Below, in pieces: positions 15,975-23,318 of a stretch of 23,841 nt of DNA. The stretch comes from Chitinophagaceae bacterium (GTDB lineage Bacteria; Bacteroidota; Bacteroidia; Chitinophagales; Chitinophagaceae). The stretch spans positions 1-23,841 of the forward strand of contig JANXWM010000364.1 in NCBI GenBank assembly GCA_025351145.1. The letters run 5' to 3'. Position 1 is the stretch's first letter. The number at the start of each line of letters is the position of its first letter. Both the position numbers and the translations under genes were made by a program. The notes below the pieces were generated by a model, which searched no databases, was not told where the DNA came from, and was given only the letters and a program-made list of their open reading frames with translations.

Positions 15975-18890
15975 ATGAGCCGCCATATTATAAAAAAATT
16001 CTTGAGCAAAGTAATAACCGTATGCACGGTTGCGGGTTTACTTATTAGCTGTAAAGATGAACCTAAAGAGAAAACAGATTCGTTAAAACCTGCACTATAT
16101 GTACCCGATGATCTTGAAGTAACCCTATGGGCAGAAACGCCCATGTTGTACAATCCAACCAATATGGATGTGGATCTAAAAGGCAGAATATGGGTTACAG
16201 AGGCAGTTAACTACCGCAATTACAATAATGATTCTTCGCAATTTTTTCATCATCCAAAGGGCGACAGGGTGATTATCCTGGAGGATACTAACCATGATGG
16301 GAAAGCAGATAAATCAACTGTATTTGCAGAAGATGAAGACCTGCTGTCGCCAGTTGGAATTGCGGTGATAGGGAATAAAGTAATCGTTTCCTGCTCACCA
16401 AATTTGATTGTTTATACTGATGAAAATGGTGATGACAAACCCGATAAGAAGGAGATATTATTAACCGGATTTGGAGGCAAAGATCATGACCATTCATTGC
16501 ATGCGGTTTATGCAGGGCCTGATGGCAACTGGTATTTCAATGTTGGCAATGCCGGCCCCCATATTGTAAAAGATAAGGCTGGCTTTACACTTCGTTCGGG
16601 AAGTATTTATCAAGGCGGATCACCCTACAACAACAGTAACCATGGCAATATGAAAAGTGATGATGGCAAAGTTTGGGTAGGCGGATTGGCTTTGCGTATA
16701 AAACCTGATGGCAGTGGTTTAAAAGTGATGGCGCATAACTTTAGGAACTCTTATGAAGTAATCCCCGATTCTTACGGTAATCTTTGGCAAAATGATAACG
16801 ACGACCAGGTAGTAACCTGCAGAACAACATGGTTAATGGAAGGTGGAAATGCCGGTTATTTTAGTAGTGACGGAACACGTTACTGGCAGGCAGATCAGCG
16901 GCCAGGTCAGGATATTTTTAATGCACATTGGCACCAGGATGATCCCGGCACAATGCCCGCAGGTGACAGAACCGGGGCAGGTGCACCAACCGGAATTGTG
17001 ATGAATGAAAGTGATGTTTTGGGTAAACAATACCTTGGCATGCTGTTAAGTGCAGATGCAGGCAGAAATACAATTTTTTCTTATCACCCGTTTTTGAAAC
17101 AATCAGGATTTGATCTTGGAAACAGAACCAACTTAATTACTTCCCTGGCAGAAGATAATGCTGCCTATGTATGGAATGATTCTGCTCAAAACAATGATAC
17201 CGACAAGTGGTTTCGTCCAAGCGATGTAACCATTGGCACCGATGGTGCTATTTATGTTGCAGACTGGTACGATCCCGTGGTAGGCGGCCACCAGATGAAG
17301 GATACAAAAGGCTATGGACGCATTTACCGCATTACCCCAAAAAATAAAAAACTTACAGCGCCGCAAATTGATTTGAATACAATGGAAGGGCAGTTGCTTG
17401 CGTTTAAAAGCCCTGCTATCAATGTGCGAAACCTGGGCTTTGAAAAAATAAAACAACAGGGCGATGCTGCAGTGCCTGCAGTTAAAACATTATTGAATGA
17501 TCCCAATCCTTTTATTGCAGCAAGAGCGGTATGGTTACTGGCGCAGTTAGGTGAAAAGGGAAGAGAAGCAGCAGAAAATATTTTAAACAATCCCGACCCG
17601 CAATTAAGAGCCACAGCATACAAAGCATTGCGTGTGGTTGTTCCCGATATTCTGCCTTATGCTATAAAAATGGCAACAGACAGTTCAGCTTTTGTAAGAA
17701 GGGAAGTTGCCGTTTCATTAACAGATTTGCCCTATCAAAAAACAAAGAATATTTTACTGGAACTCATTAAAAGATATGATGGCGAAGACAGGTGGTATGT
17801 AGAAACCTTAGGCTCAGCTTTGCGGGGACATGAATCAGACATTTATTTTGCCATTAAAAACATATTCGCAAAAGATCAACCCGCTACTGCATGGAACAAA
17901 CAGATGGCCGCACTTGCGTGGAGGTTGCATCCTGCGGAGGCAGTTAATGACTTTAGTGCCAGGGCAAATGACTCATTGCTTTCGCTAAAAGAAAGACAGG
18001 CAGCTTTAACGGCATTGGCCTTTATCAACCGTGGCTCTGCTGCCAATGCAATGGTCGCTCTTTCAAAATCAACCATGAAAGATGTTGCCGAAGAAGCTGC
18101 TTACTGGCTCTCGTTTCGGCAAAGCAATGACTGGTATAAATTACTCAACTGGAACAACGTGGATATTAACACTGCCTATCAAAGAAAGCTTGCACAGATG
18201 AAAGTTAAAAAACAAATTATTTTAGATGAGCATCAATCGTTAGATGAACGCAAATGGCGGCTGCAGGAAATGGCCGCAGATTCACTTGGCGGACAGTTAC
18301 TAATCGGCCTTGCTGCTGAAAATAAGTTACCGCAAAAATTATTGGCTTTTACTGAAGAAAATATTTTTAAAAACCCAGATCCTGCGGTTCGGGTACAGGC
18401 AAGCAATTATTTTAAAAGGCCGGGTGCAAATAAAACTTATTCTATTGATGTTATTGCAAAAATGCCCGCCGATATTACACGTGGTAAAACCATTTTCACC
18501 ACGCATTGTGCATCCTGCCACAAAGTTGGAACGGAAGGTAACAGTATTGGCCCTGAATTAACAGGCATAGGTAAAAAATTTGGTAAACCGGAATTGCTTG
18601 ATGCTGTTATTAACCCAAGTGCCGCCATTGTTTTTGGTTACGAACCATGGCTTGTAAATATAACCGATGGAGAATCTGTTTATGGGTTCCTGCTATCTGA
18701 AAATAAGCAAACGATCGTTGTAAAAGATATCAGCGGTCATAAGCATATTATTCCCGTGAATAAAATAAAATCAAAACAAAAACAAGAGCAAAGCCTCATG
18801 CCCGATCCCATCAATAATGGTTTAACCGAGCAAGACCTTGCTGATATTACAACGTACTTATTGGCACAAAAGAACATCAAACTCCATTAG
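15975..18890 (+). CDS. Planctomycete-type dehydrogenase lipoprotein: beta-propeller, HEAT repeats and c-type heme domain
   Basis: A 971-residue protein. It has a lipoprotein signal with Cys26 (GLLISC). Residues 40 to about 455 are a propeller of the 'putative membrane-bound dehydrogenase' class (NPTNMDVDLKGRIWVTE, HSLHAVYAGPDGNWYFNVGN, DGAIYVADWYDP). Residues 480 to about 810 hold HEAT-like repeats (NPFIAARAVWLLAQLG, DPQLRATAYKALR). Residues 830-971 form a heme domain with CASCHK (Cys845, Cys848, His849), GNSIGPELTGIG and QSLMPDP (Met942 as likely axial ligand). Two Asp/Asn-rich loops, DTNHDGKAD (104-112) and DENGDDKPD (149-157), look like calcium loops. It probably oxidises a sugar or alcohol at the cell envelope and passes electrons to its own heme. 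The class is known mainly from planctomycetes, verrucomicrobia and Bacteroidota, and no substrate is established. Confidence 0.9.
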   Translation: MSRHIIKKFLSKVITVCTVAGLLISCKDEPKEKTDSLKPALYVPDDLEVTLWAETPMLYNPTNMDVDLKGRIWVTEAVNYRNYNNDSSQFFHHPKGDRVIILEDTNHDGKADKSTVFAEDEDLLSPVGIAVIGNKVIVSCSPNLIVYTDENGDDKPDKKEILLTGFGGKDHDHSLHAVYAGPDGNWYFNVGNAGPHIVKDKAGFTLRSGSIYQGGSPYNNSNHGNMKSDDGKVWVGGLALRIKPDGSGLKVMAHNFRNSYEVIPDSYGNLWQNDNDDQVVTCRTTWLMEGGNAGYFSSDGTRYWQADQRPGQDIFNAHWHQDDPGTMPAGDRTGAGAPTGIVMNESDVLGKQYLGMLLSADAGRNTIFSYHPFLKQSGFDLGNRTNLITSLAEDNAAYVWNDSAQNNDTDKWFRPSDVTIGTDGAIYVADWYDPVVGGHQMKDTKGYGRIYRITPKNKKLTAPQIDLNTMEGQLLAFKSPAINVRNLGFEKIKQQGDAAVPAVKTLLNDPNPFIAARAVWLLAQLGEKGREAAENILNNPDPQLRATAYKALRVVVPDILPYAIKMATDSSAFVRREVAVSLTDLPYQKTKNILLELIKRYDGEDRWYVETLGSALRGHESDIYFAIKNIFAKDQPATAWNKQMAALAWRLHPAEAVNDFSARANDSLLSLKERQAALTALAFINRGSAANAMVALSKSTMKDVAEEAAYWLSFRQSNDWYKLLNWNNVDINTAYQRKLAQMKVKKQIILDEHQSLDERKWRLQEMAADSLGGQLLIGLAAENKLPQKLLAFTEENIFKNPDPAVRVQASNYFKRPGANKTYSIDVIAKMPADITRGKTIFTTHCASCHKVGTEGNSIGPELTGIGKKFGKPELLDAVINPSAAIVFGYEPWLVNITDGESVYGFLLSENKQTIVVKDISGHKHIIPVNKIKSKQKQEQSLMPDPINNGLTEQDLADITTYLLAQKNIKLH

Positions 18891-18904
18891 AATAAGGAGA
18901 AAAT

Positions 18905-18992
18905 TTTTGTTACCGGCAGTTGAACAACTATGAAGCTTTCGTTGCGTCGCACTCTTGTACGGTTTGATTATGATTGAGCTTTTACCGAAGCG
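18905..18992 (+). repeat. Intergenic repeat copy 8 (bipartite form)
   Basis: The left arm (T-run, ACCGGC, CTATGAAGCTTTCG) is followed by a perfect core at 18942-18960, 15 bases, and GAGCTTTTACCG at 18976-18987, continuing AAGCG. It starts about 15 bases after the stop of the large lipoprotein gene. This is the best copy for defining the consensus. Confidence 0.87.
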
Positions 18993-19102
18993 TAGGAATG
19001 ATGATTGTGTTGTCCTTTGGAAGTAATGCCAACAACGGCAAGAAAGCTTTTATAAAGAATAATTAGTAAAACGATTTTCATTAAGTCCATCTTCTTACCT
19101 GC

Positions 19103-19140
19103 TTCGGATCAAGTGCGTCAATTGACGCACTTGATCCGAA
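19103..19140. repeat. Perfect 38-base palindrome
   Basis: The 19 bases TTCGGATCAAGTGCGTCAA are followed at once by their exact reverse complement, with no spacer. In RNA this gives a long stem with only a minimal loop. There is no T-run on either side, so it is not a standard terminator. It lies 93 bases before the next gene. It could be a site for a dimeric DNA-binding or recombination protein, or a cruciform. Confidence 0.9.
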
Positions 19141-19233
19141 CAAATCAACAATACAGCAACAGGAAAACTTTATTAAATTCATTATCTTTAGTCACACATT
19201 AATGCCCGATTTTTAAACCAACCCAAAAAACTT

Positions 19234-19941
19234 ATGGCCAGGCAATCAAATATTAAACTGGTACAAACAGTAGATAACCTCATCTTTTACCAGCGCTACA
19301 GCGGATTTTATATCCGCACAAAACCGGAGCAGGTAAACCAGACAACAGCTACCAAAACAGCAGGCCATAATTTCGGCCAGGCGAACCGGCTTGAAAAATG
19401 CATGCGCAATATGCTGTGCCCAATTATTCCCAATATTAAAGACAGGAATATGATGCGCAGGTTTGCCAATGCAATTTACCAATGGTTAAATACAAACCCT
19501 CTGCAAACAACAATACCTGTTAATCAACTGCCTTTTATAACCGGCTACCAGTATAATTTACAATCTTCTTTTGCAGAGCGCTGGCGTGTGCCTGTAACGG
19601 TGAGCCTTACAGAAGAAAAAATGCTGCAAATAAATATACCCGCATTTAAGCCCAAAGAAGCCATTACTACACCTGCCGGAACAACACAGGTTACATGTAC
19701 TTTTATTGCTGCAGCATGTAATGTAAACACTGCAACAGCTACAGGGAATTGCAGCACACCAATAATTATTCCCTACAGTAATGAAATAATAGCTGACCAA
19801 AATATCCCGCTTAATCTTTTTGCTGCGGCAGGTTGTTTAACCGTTGTAGCTGCAGCATTACAATACCAGACTAATAACGGCAATACAGTAACAAACCTTT
19901 GCTGGATGCCTGCGGGTATTATAGATGCCATGTATAATTAG
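19234..19941 (+). CDS. Uncharacterised cytosolic protein (Bacteroidota type)
   Basis: A 235-residue protein with no signal peptide or membrane segment in the N-terminal half. The start (MARQSNIKLVQTVDNLIFYQ, then YSGFYIRTKPEQVN) resembles a group of Bacteroidota hypothetical proteins that open with a short beta-hairpin repeat. A basic, helical middle follows (residues 40-85: NFGQANRLEKCMRNML, RRFANAIYQWL). The C-terminal half is beta-rich and Thr/Ala/Asn-rich with five Cys (TQVTCTFIAAACNVNTATATGNC). I do not know a function. It is preceded by the 38-base palindrome and followed by an A+T-rich gap, so it is probably monocistronic. It could belong to the following envelope cluster, but the 345-base gap argues against a shared transcript. 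Confidence 0.75.
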   Translation: MARQSNIKLVQTVDNLIFYQRYSGFYIRTKPEQVNQTTATKTAGHNFGQANRLEKCMRNMLCPIIPNIKDRNMMRRFANAIYQWLNTNPLQTTIPVNQLPFITGYQYNLQSSFAERWRVPVTVSLTEEKMLQINIPAFKPKEAITTPAGTTQVTCTFIAAACNVNTATATGNCSTPIIIPYSNEIIADQNIPLNLFAAAGCLTVVAAALQYQTNNGNTVTNLCWMPAGIIDAMYN

Positions 19942-20286
19942 TTGGAATTATAAAAAACTATTTATTGGTTATAAAATTAAAAGAAAAATATTTTTTTAAA
20001 AAAGCTTGTTGTTATTAAAAATATTTTTTAGTTTTATTTTCATAATAGCTAATCCAATTCCTTTGCAATACCCTTTCTCTTGTCAGCAGCATAATAATTT
20101 CCCTTTGTTTTTTGTGTGTAAGAAATACGCATGCAAATACCGTGAAATAAGGGTAGTGAAATGGGTGTTTTCACGGGTGTACCGCAGAGGTATGTGCGTG
20201 TAATTTAGTGTAATGAAAAATGAAATAATTTAATAAACCCGTAAGCCGAAAAGGGAATTTAGAGTAGGCGTATAAAACTATAATTC
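19942..20286. other. A+T-rich intergenic region, 345 bases
   Basis: No credible gene; a 65-codon frame at 20006-20203 has a composition unlike real proteins here and no initiation signal. The stretch is very A+T-rich and contains the 13-mer AAAAATATTTTTT twice (19984-19996 and 20017-20029). The promoter of the four-gene cluster that follows should lie near the right end. It marks the start of a segment that appears more A+T-rich than the region to its left. Confidence 0.6.
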
Positions 20287-20907
20287 ATGATTATATTATT
20301 TGTTTACTTAATTCCTGTTCTTATTATAGCTACAGGTATTTACCTGAGTTTTTGGACTGATGCTATAAAAGATATAAGCACCAGTGCACCTAAGCCTTAT
20401 AGCTTTTCACGAACACAATTAATGTTCTGGACAATCATTATTATGTTTTGCATTTCCATTCAGGTAGGTTATGGAGTTTCTATTACTCAGGATAATTTAC
20501 GAGGCGATATTCTTGCATTATTGGGTATTGGTACTGGTACTGCTACATTAGCAAACCTTATTGACAGAAGTGATATAGCTAATGCTAAAGACAGACAACA
20601 GGACAGAAATCCGAGTCAGGGTTTTTTATATGATATATTAGATGATGGCAATGGTATTAGCATACACCGTTTTCAGGCGCTAATTTTTAATTTATTGTTT
20701 GGTATAACTTTTATTTTTGGTTTTCTAACAGCTGTTGATCATAAACTACCGGTTTTTACAAACTTTCAGTTAGGTTTATTAGGCATTAGCTCATCTGCAT
20801 ATCTCGCTGTAAAAGCTTCAGAAAATAATAAGCCAGTCCCAAACAATCAGAGTGCAGACAATAGCTCCGAGGAAGAACAATCAACACGAGACATAAAAAG
20901 ATTTTAA
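20287..20907 (+). CDS. Small membrane protein with an internal duplication, unknown function
   Basis: A 206-residue protein with five predicted membrane segments (about 2-23, 46-63, 73-91, 129-148, 160-176) and an acidic, Ser/Glu-rich C-terminal tail. Two halves look alike: 'FSRTQLMFW...' then 'ILALLGIGTGTATLA' (39-89), and 'IHRFQALIF...' then 'QLGLLGISSSAYLA' (126-174). Each is an Arg-Gln helix entry followed by a small-residue helix. The loop between them carries DILDDGNGIS (116-125). I recall similar uncharacterised membrane proteins with an 'ARTQ..FW ... LLGI..GT' and 'HRFQ ... LMGIS.GTYLG' pattern in many phyla, but no function is known to me. It is the first gene of a compact cluster, 22 bases before the muramidase gene. 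It may be a membrane sensor or channel. Confidence 0.8.
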   Translation: MIILFVYLIPVLIIATGIYLSFWTDAIKDISTSAPKPYSFSRTQLMFWTIIIMFCISIQVGYGVSITQDNLRGDILALLGIGTGTATLANLIDRSDIANAKDRQQDRNPSQGFLYDILDDGNGISIHRFQALIFNLLFGITFIFGFLTAVDHKLPVFTNFQLGLLGISSSAYLAVKASENNKPVPNNQSADNSSEEEQSTRDIKRF

Positions 20908-20929
20908 AGACTAAAGTCAACCAACTAAC

Positions 20930-21829
20930 ATGATAAACGGAATTGATATATACCATGGTGATGACATTACTCCGAATAATCTCAGCACTATGATTCGCAG
21001 CCATCAGTTATGTTTTGCTTTTATAAAAACAGGAACCGGTGCTTCAGGGAAAGATAGTTTGTTTACTAAATACTGGCAATTGTCCAGGGATTCTGGTTTA
21101 ATATGTGGGCCATATCACTGGTTTTGGCCTTCAACTGACCCAACTTTACAGGCAATAAACGCGCTTAGCCAAATAAACAAAGTAAGTACTACCGGCACAC
21201 TGCCCCCAGTTGTCGATATTGAATGGACATGGAATAAAAATGACCCACAAACAGATGCAAATGAATTATGGCGTAAAGTACCAGCAAATCAACGCGTTTC
21301 CAGGATAAGGGAATATCTCACAAAAATTGAAACAGAACTAAAAGTAAAACCAACTATTTATACTGCAACCAGCTTTTGGAATGAACTAATATTAGATCAC
21401 TCATCGTCTGAGGACAATATCTTTTTTGGCGAATGCGGGTTATGGCTTGCCGATCCTTCTAATAATGGTAAAATACCAGAACCGTGGAAAAATAAAGTAA
21501 ATCAGCCTTTATTTATTCAAACCCACTTTGGCGAGAGTGCCACAACAACAGACCCTTACGATGTTGTTGATCAGGATGTATTTAACGGCACATTATTACA
21601 GTTACTAAATTGCACTATAAATGGGTTAACCATAACTAAAAATTTTCCATTTTCGAATATTGTAAAAGAGTTGCAGCAGCAATTAGTTACAAAAGGCTTT
21701 TTGAATGACAAAGCAGATGGTTTTTTTGGTAATAATACTTTCAATGCAACCAGCGCTTTTCAAACTGCAAACGGATTAATTGGTAATGGAATTATCGATG
21801 CACAAACGTGGAATAAATTATTAGCATAG
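20930..21829 (+). CDS. GH25 muramidase with C-terminal peptidoglycan-binding domain
   Basis: A 299-residue protein. Residues 1 to about 220 are a GH25 (Chalaropsis-type) lysozyme domain: GIDIYHGD with Asp6, FIKTGTG, GPYHWFWP, the catalytic VVDIEW with Asp96 and Glu98, LWLADP with Asp175, and DVVDQDVFNG with Asp214/Asp216. Residues 242-298 form a PG_binding_1 domain (LQQQLVTKGF, DGFFGNNTFNATSAFQ, GIIDAQTWNKLL). It would cleave the MurNAc-GlcNAc bond of peptidoglycan. There is no signal peptide or membrane helix, so the enzyme either stays in the cytosol or needs a special exit route, as phage endolysins and injected effectors do. It lies between two membrane-protein genes in the same direction. 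The enzyme family is clear; the role in the cluster is open. Confidence 0.92.
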   Translation: MINGIDIYHGDDITPNNLSTMIRSHQLCFAFIKTGTGASGKDSLFTKYWQLSRDSGLICGPYHWFWPSTDPTLQAINALSQINKVSTTGTLPPVVDIEWTWNKNDPQTDANELWRKVPANQRVSRIREYLTKIETELKVKPTIYTATSFWNELILDHSSSEDNIFFGECGLWLADPSNNGKIPEPWKNKVNQPLFIQTHFGESATTTDPYDVVDQDVFNGTLLQLLNCTINGLTITKNFPFSNIVKELQQQLVTKGFLNDKADGFFGNNTFNATSAFQTANGLIGNGIIDAQTWNKLLA

Positions 21830-21834
21830 GAGGA

Positions 21835-21851
21835 CTCCTGCTGAACAGGAG
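21835..21851 (+). repeat. Short hairpin between the muramidase and protease genes
   Basis: CTCCTG and CAGGAG pair across a five-base loop (CTGAA), six bases after the muramidase stop. No T-run follows, so it may be a transcript-stabilising or attenuating hairpin rather than a terminator. Confidence 0.45.
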
Positions 21852-21910
21852 CGCAAAAAGTAAGCTACCAGGAAGACGAAAACAAATTTTGGTTAGAAAA
21901 AAAATAAAAT

Positions 21911-23311
21911 ATGAGCATAAAAAGAGATTTTTTAGGTAAAAACGAAGGATCATTAACCATCTTGCAGATGGCTGGTTTTATGCTATTATTACTGGGAGTT
22001 ATTTCACTAATAATTTCTTCCTTTTTTAAACCTGATATTTTCCCTTCTATTCCTTCAATTATTTCTATTTCTTTTTTTATTACAATGCTGGGTTTTTCAT
22101 TTGCTTTTCCGTCACTTTTGGAAGGAAATGAGGGTCTTAGTACCATGAGAATTGTTGTATTTATGGTAACAAATGTGATCTGTATGTTATTATTAAAAGT
22201 CGGGTGGGCGGCTGGTGTTAAATCTTTAACAGATATTGGATTAAATCAATATTGGATGGGGGTCATTGCTTTTGTATTTGGTGCCAAGGCGACTCAATCT
22301 TTTTTTGAAAGTCGAATGGCAAGAAATACCTCAGATACTACTAATAATAGTAGCATTGAAAGCACACCAATTGCTAGTGCAGATATACTTGCTGAAGCTA
22401 TAAAAGAGAAAGGAAAAGAGTGGATTGATTCGTTCCCTTATACAACAGGTTTAAGCGTGAGAAACAAAATATCAAATGGAAAGGAATTGAAGGATGTTGT
22501 ATTGACTTTTAAAGTGACTAAAAAATTAGAGAAATTAGATTTTGGTAGTATTCCTGAGAGTTTATATTATGTCGGAAAGGATGGCATTAAATATAGAATA
22601 CTTACAGATGTATTAGAAGAGGATATGCCATCGGGAAATGGCGGAACAATAATAGATCAAGAACCCTTTCCCATTGGTAACAGTATTTCAAGAGAAAACG
22701 ATATATGCACAGGTTCTATTGGATTGGTTGTGTCCAAAAACAATGACGATAATGATTATATTGTTAGTTGCTTTCATGTTTTTTGCGCACCCGAACTCAG
22801 AAAAAACAATAAAACATATGATGGGAAAAATAATTCGAATCGTTTATCGTGTGCGTCATTTAAGGACGATGGGACTAATGATGTCGGTTATGTTGTTGAG
22901 GGTAAAATGGATATAGAAAATGATTTTGCAGTAGGAATAGTAAGAAAAGGAATTAAAGTTGATAATGGAAAACTTACATTAGGTATTGTTCCTATGTCTT
23001 TTGGATTTGTTTTTCCTGAAAACAAAGGTGATATACTTACAATCTGTGGTAGAACTTCAGGAATCAGTAAAGGCAAAATTAAAAGCCACTCTGCATCACA
23101 AACTATATCATATTTTAGAAGTACAGTTTCGCAATATATTCATGGCTTAATTGAAGTTGAAAAATTTAGTGAGGGTGGTGACTCCGGAACAGTTGCTATT
23201 AATGAAAAGAATGAAATTATTGGTCTTATCGTTGCAGGCAATACCGATTCTTCCTACATTCTACCAATTCAAGATTTTCTCATTCAAAATAATTATTCAC
23301 TAAAAATTTAA
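21911..23311 (+). CDS. Membrane-anchored trypsin-like serine protease
   Basis: A 466-residue protein. Four membrane segments fill the N-terminal third (about 18-39, 47-67, 80-103, 111-130). After a polar linker, residues 160-250 hold a region like the pre-domain of NAL1-type bacterial proteases (GLSVRNKISNGKELKDVVL, FGSIPESL, LTDVLEED). The chymotrypsin-fold domain follows with a full catalytic triad: His289 (SCFHVF), Asp338 (ENDFAVGIV) and Ser425 (EGGDSGTVAI). The protease probably faces the cytosol, because no cleavable signal is seen and four helices bring the chain back to the side of the N-terminus; if the N-terminus were outside, it would face the periplasm. It is 81 bases after the muramidase gene and 7 bases before the next. 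It could cut a neighbour's product to activate it. The fold and triad are sure; the target is unknown. Confidence 0.88.
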   Translation: MSIKRDFLGKNEGSLTILQMAGFMLLLLGVISLIISSFFKPDIFPSIPSIISISFFITMLGFSFAFPSLLEGNEGLSTMRIVVFMVTNVICMLLLKVGWAAGVKSLTDIGLNQYWMGVIAFVFGAKATQSFFESRMARNTSDTTNNSSIESTPIASADILAEAIKEKGKEWIDSFPYTTGLSVRNKISNGKELKDVVLTFKVTKKLEKLDFGSIPESLYYVGKDGIKYRILTDVLEEDMPSGNGGTIIDQEPFPIGNSISRENDICTGSIGLVVSKNNDDNDYIVSCFHVFCAPELRKNNKTYDGKNNSNRLSCASFKDDGTNDVGYVVEGKMDIENDFAVGIVRKGIKVDNGKLTLGIVPMSFGFVFPENKGDILTICGRTSGISKGKIKSHSASQTISYFRSTVSQYIHGLIEVEKFSEGGDSGTVAINEKNEIIGLIVAGNTDSSYILPIQDFLIQNNYSLKI

Positions 23312-23318
23312 ATATAGC

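Noticed and set aside
1799..18960. Repeat family as a CRISPR array
   Set aside because: Copies are kilobases apart, in both orientations and with no regular spacers; no cas genes are present.
19103..19140. 38-base palindrome as a rho-independent terminator
   Set aside because: No T-run follows on either strand and the preceding gene ends more than 200 bases upstream.
20006..20203. Plus-strand 65-codon frame in the A+T-rich gap
   Set aside because: Low-complexity hydrophobic start, no initiation signal and no similarity to anything recognised; treated as chance.
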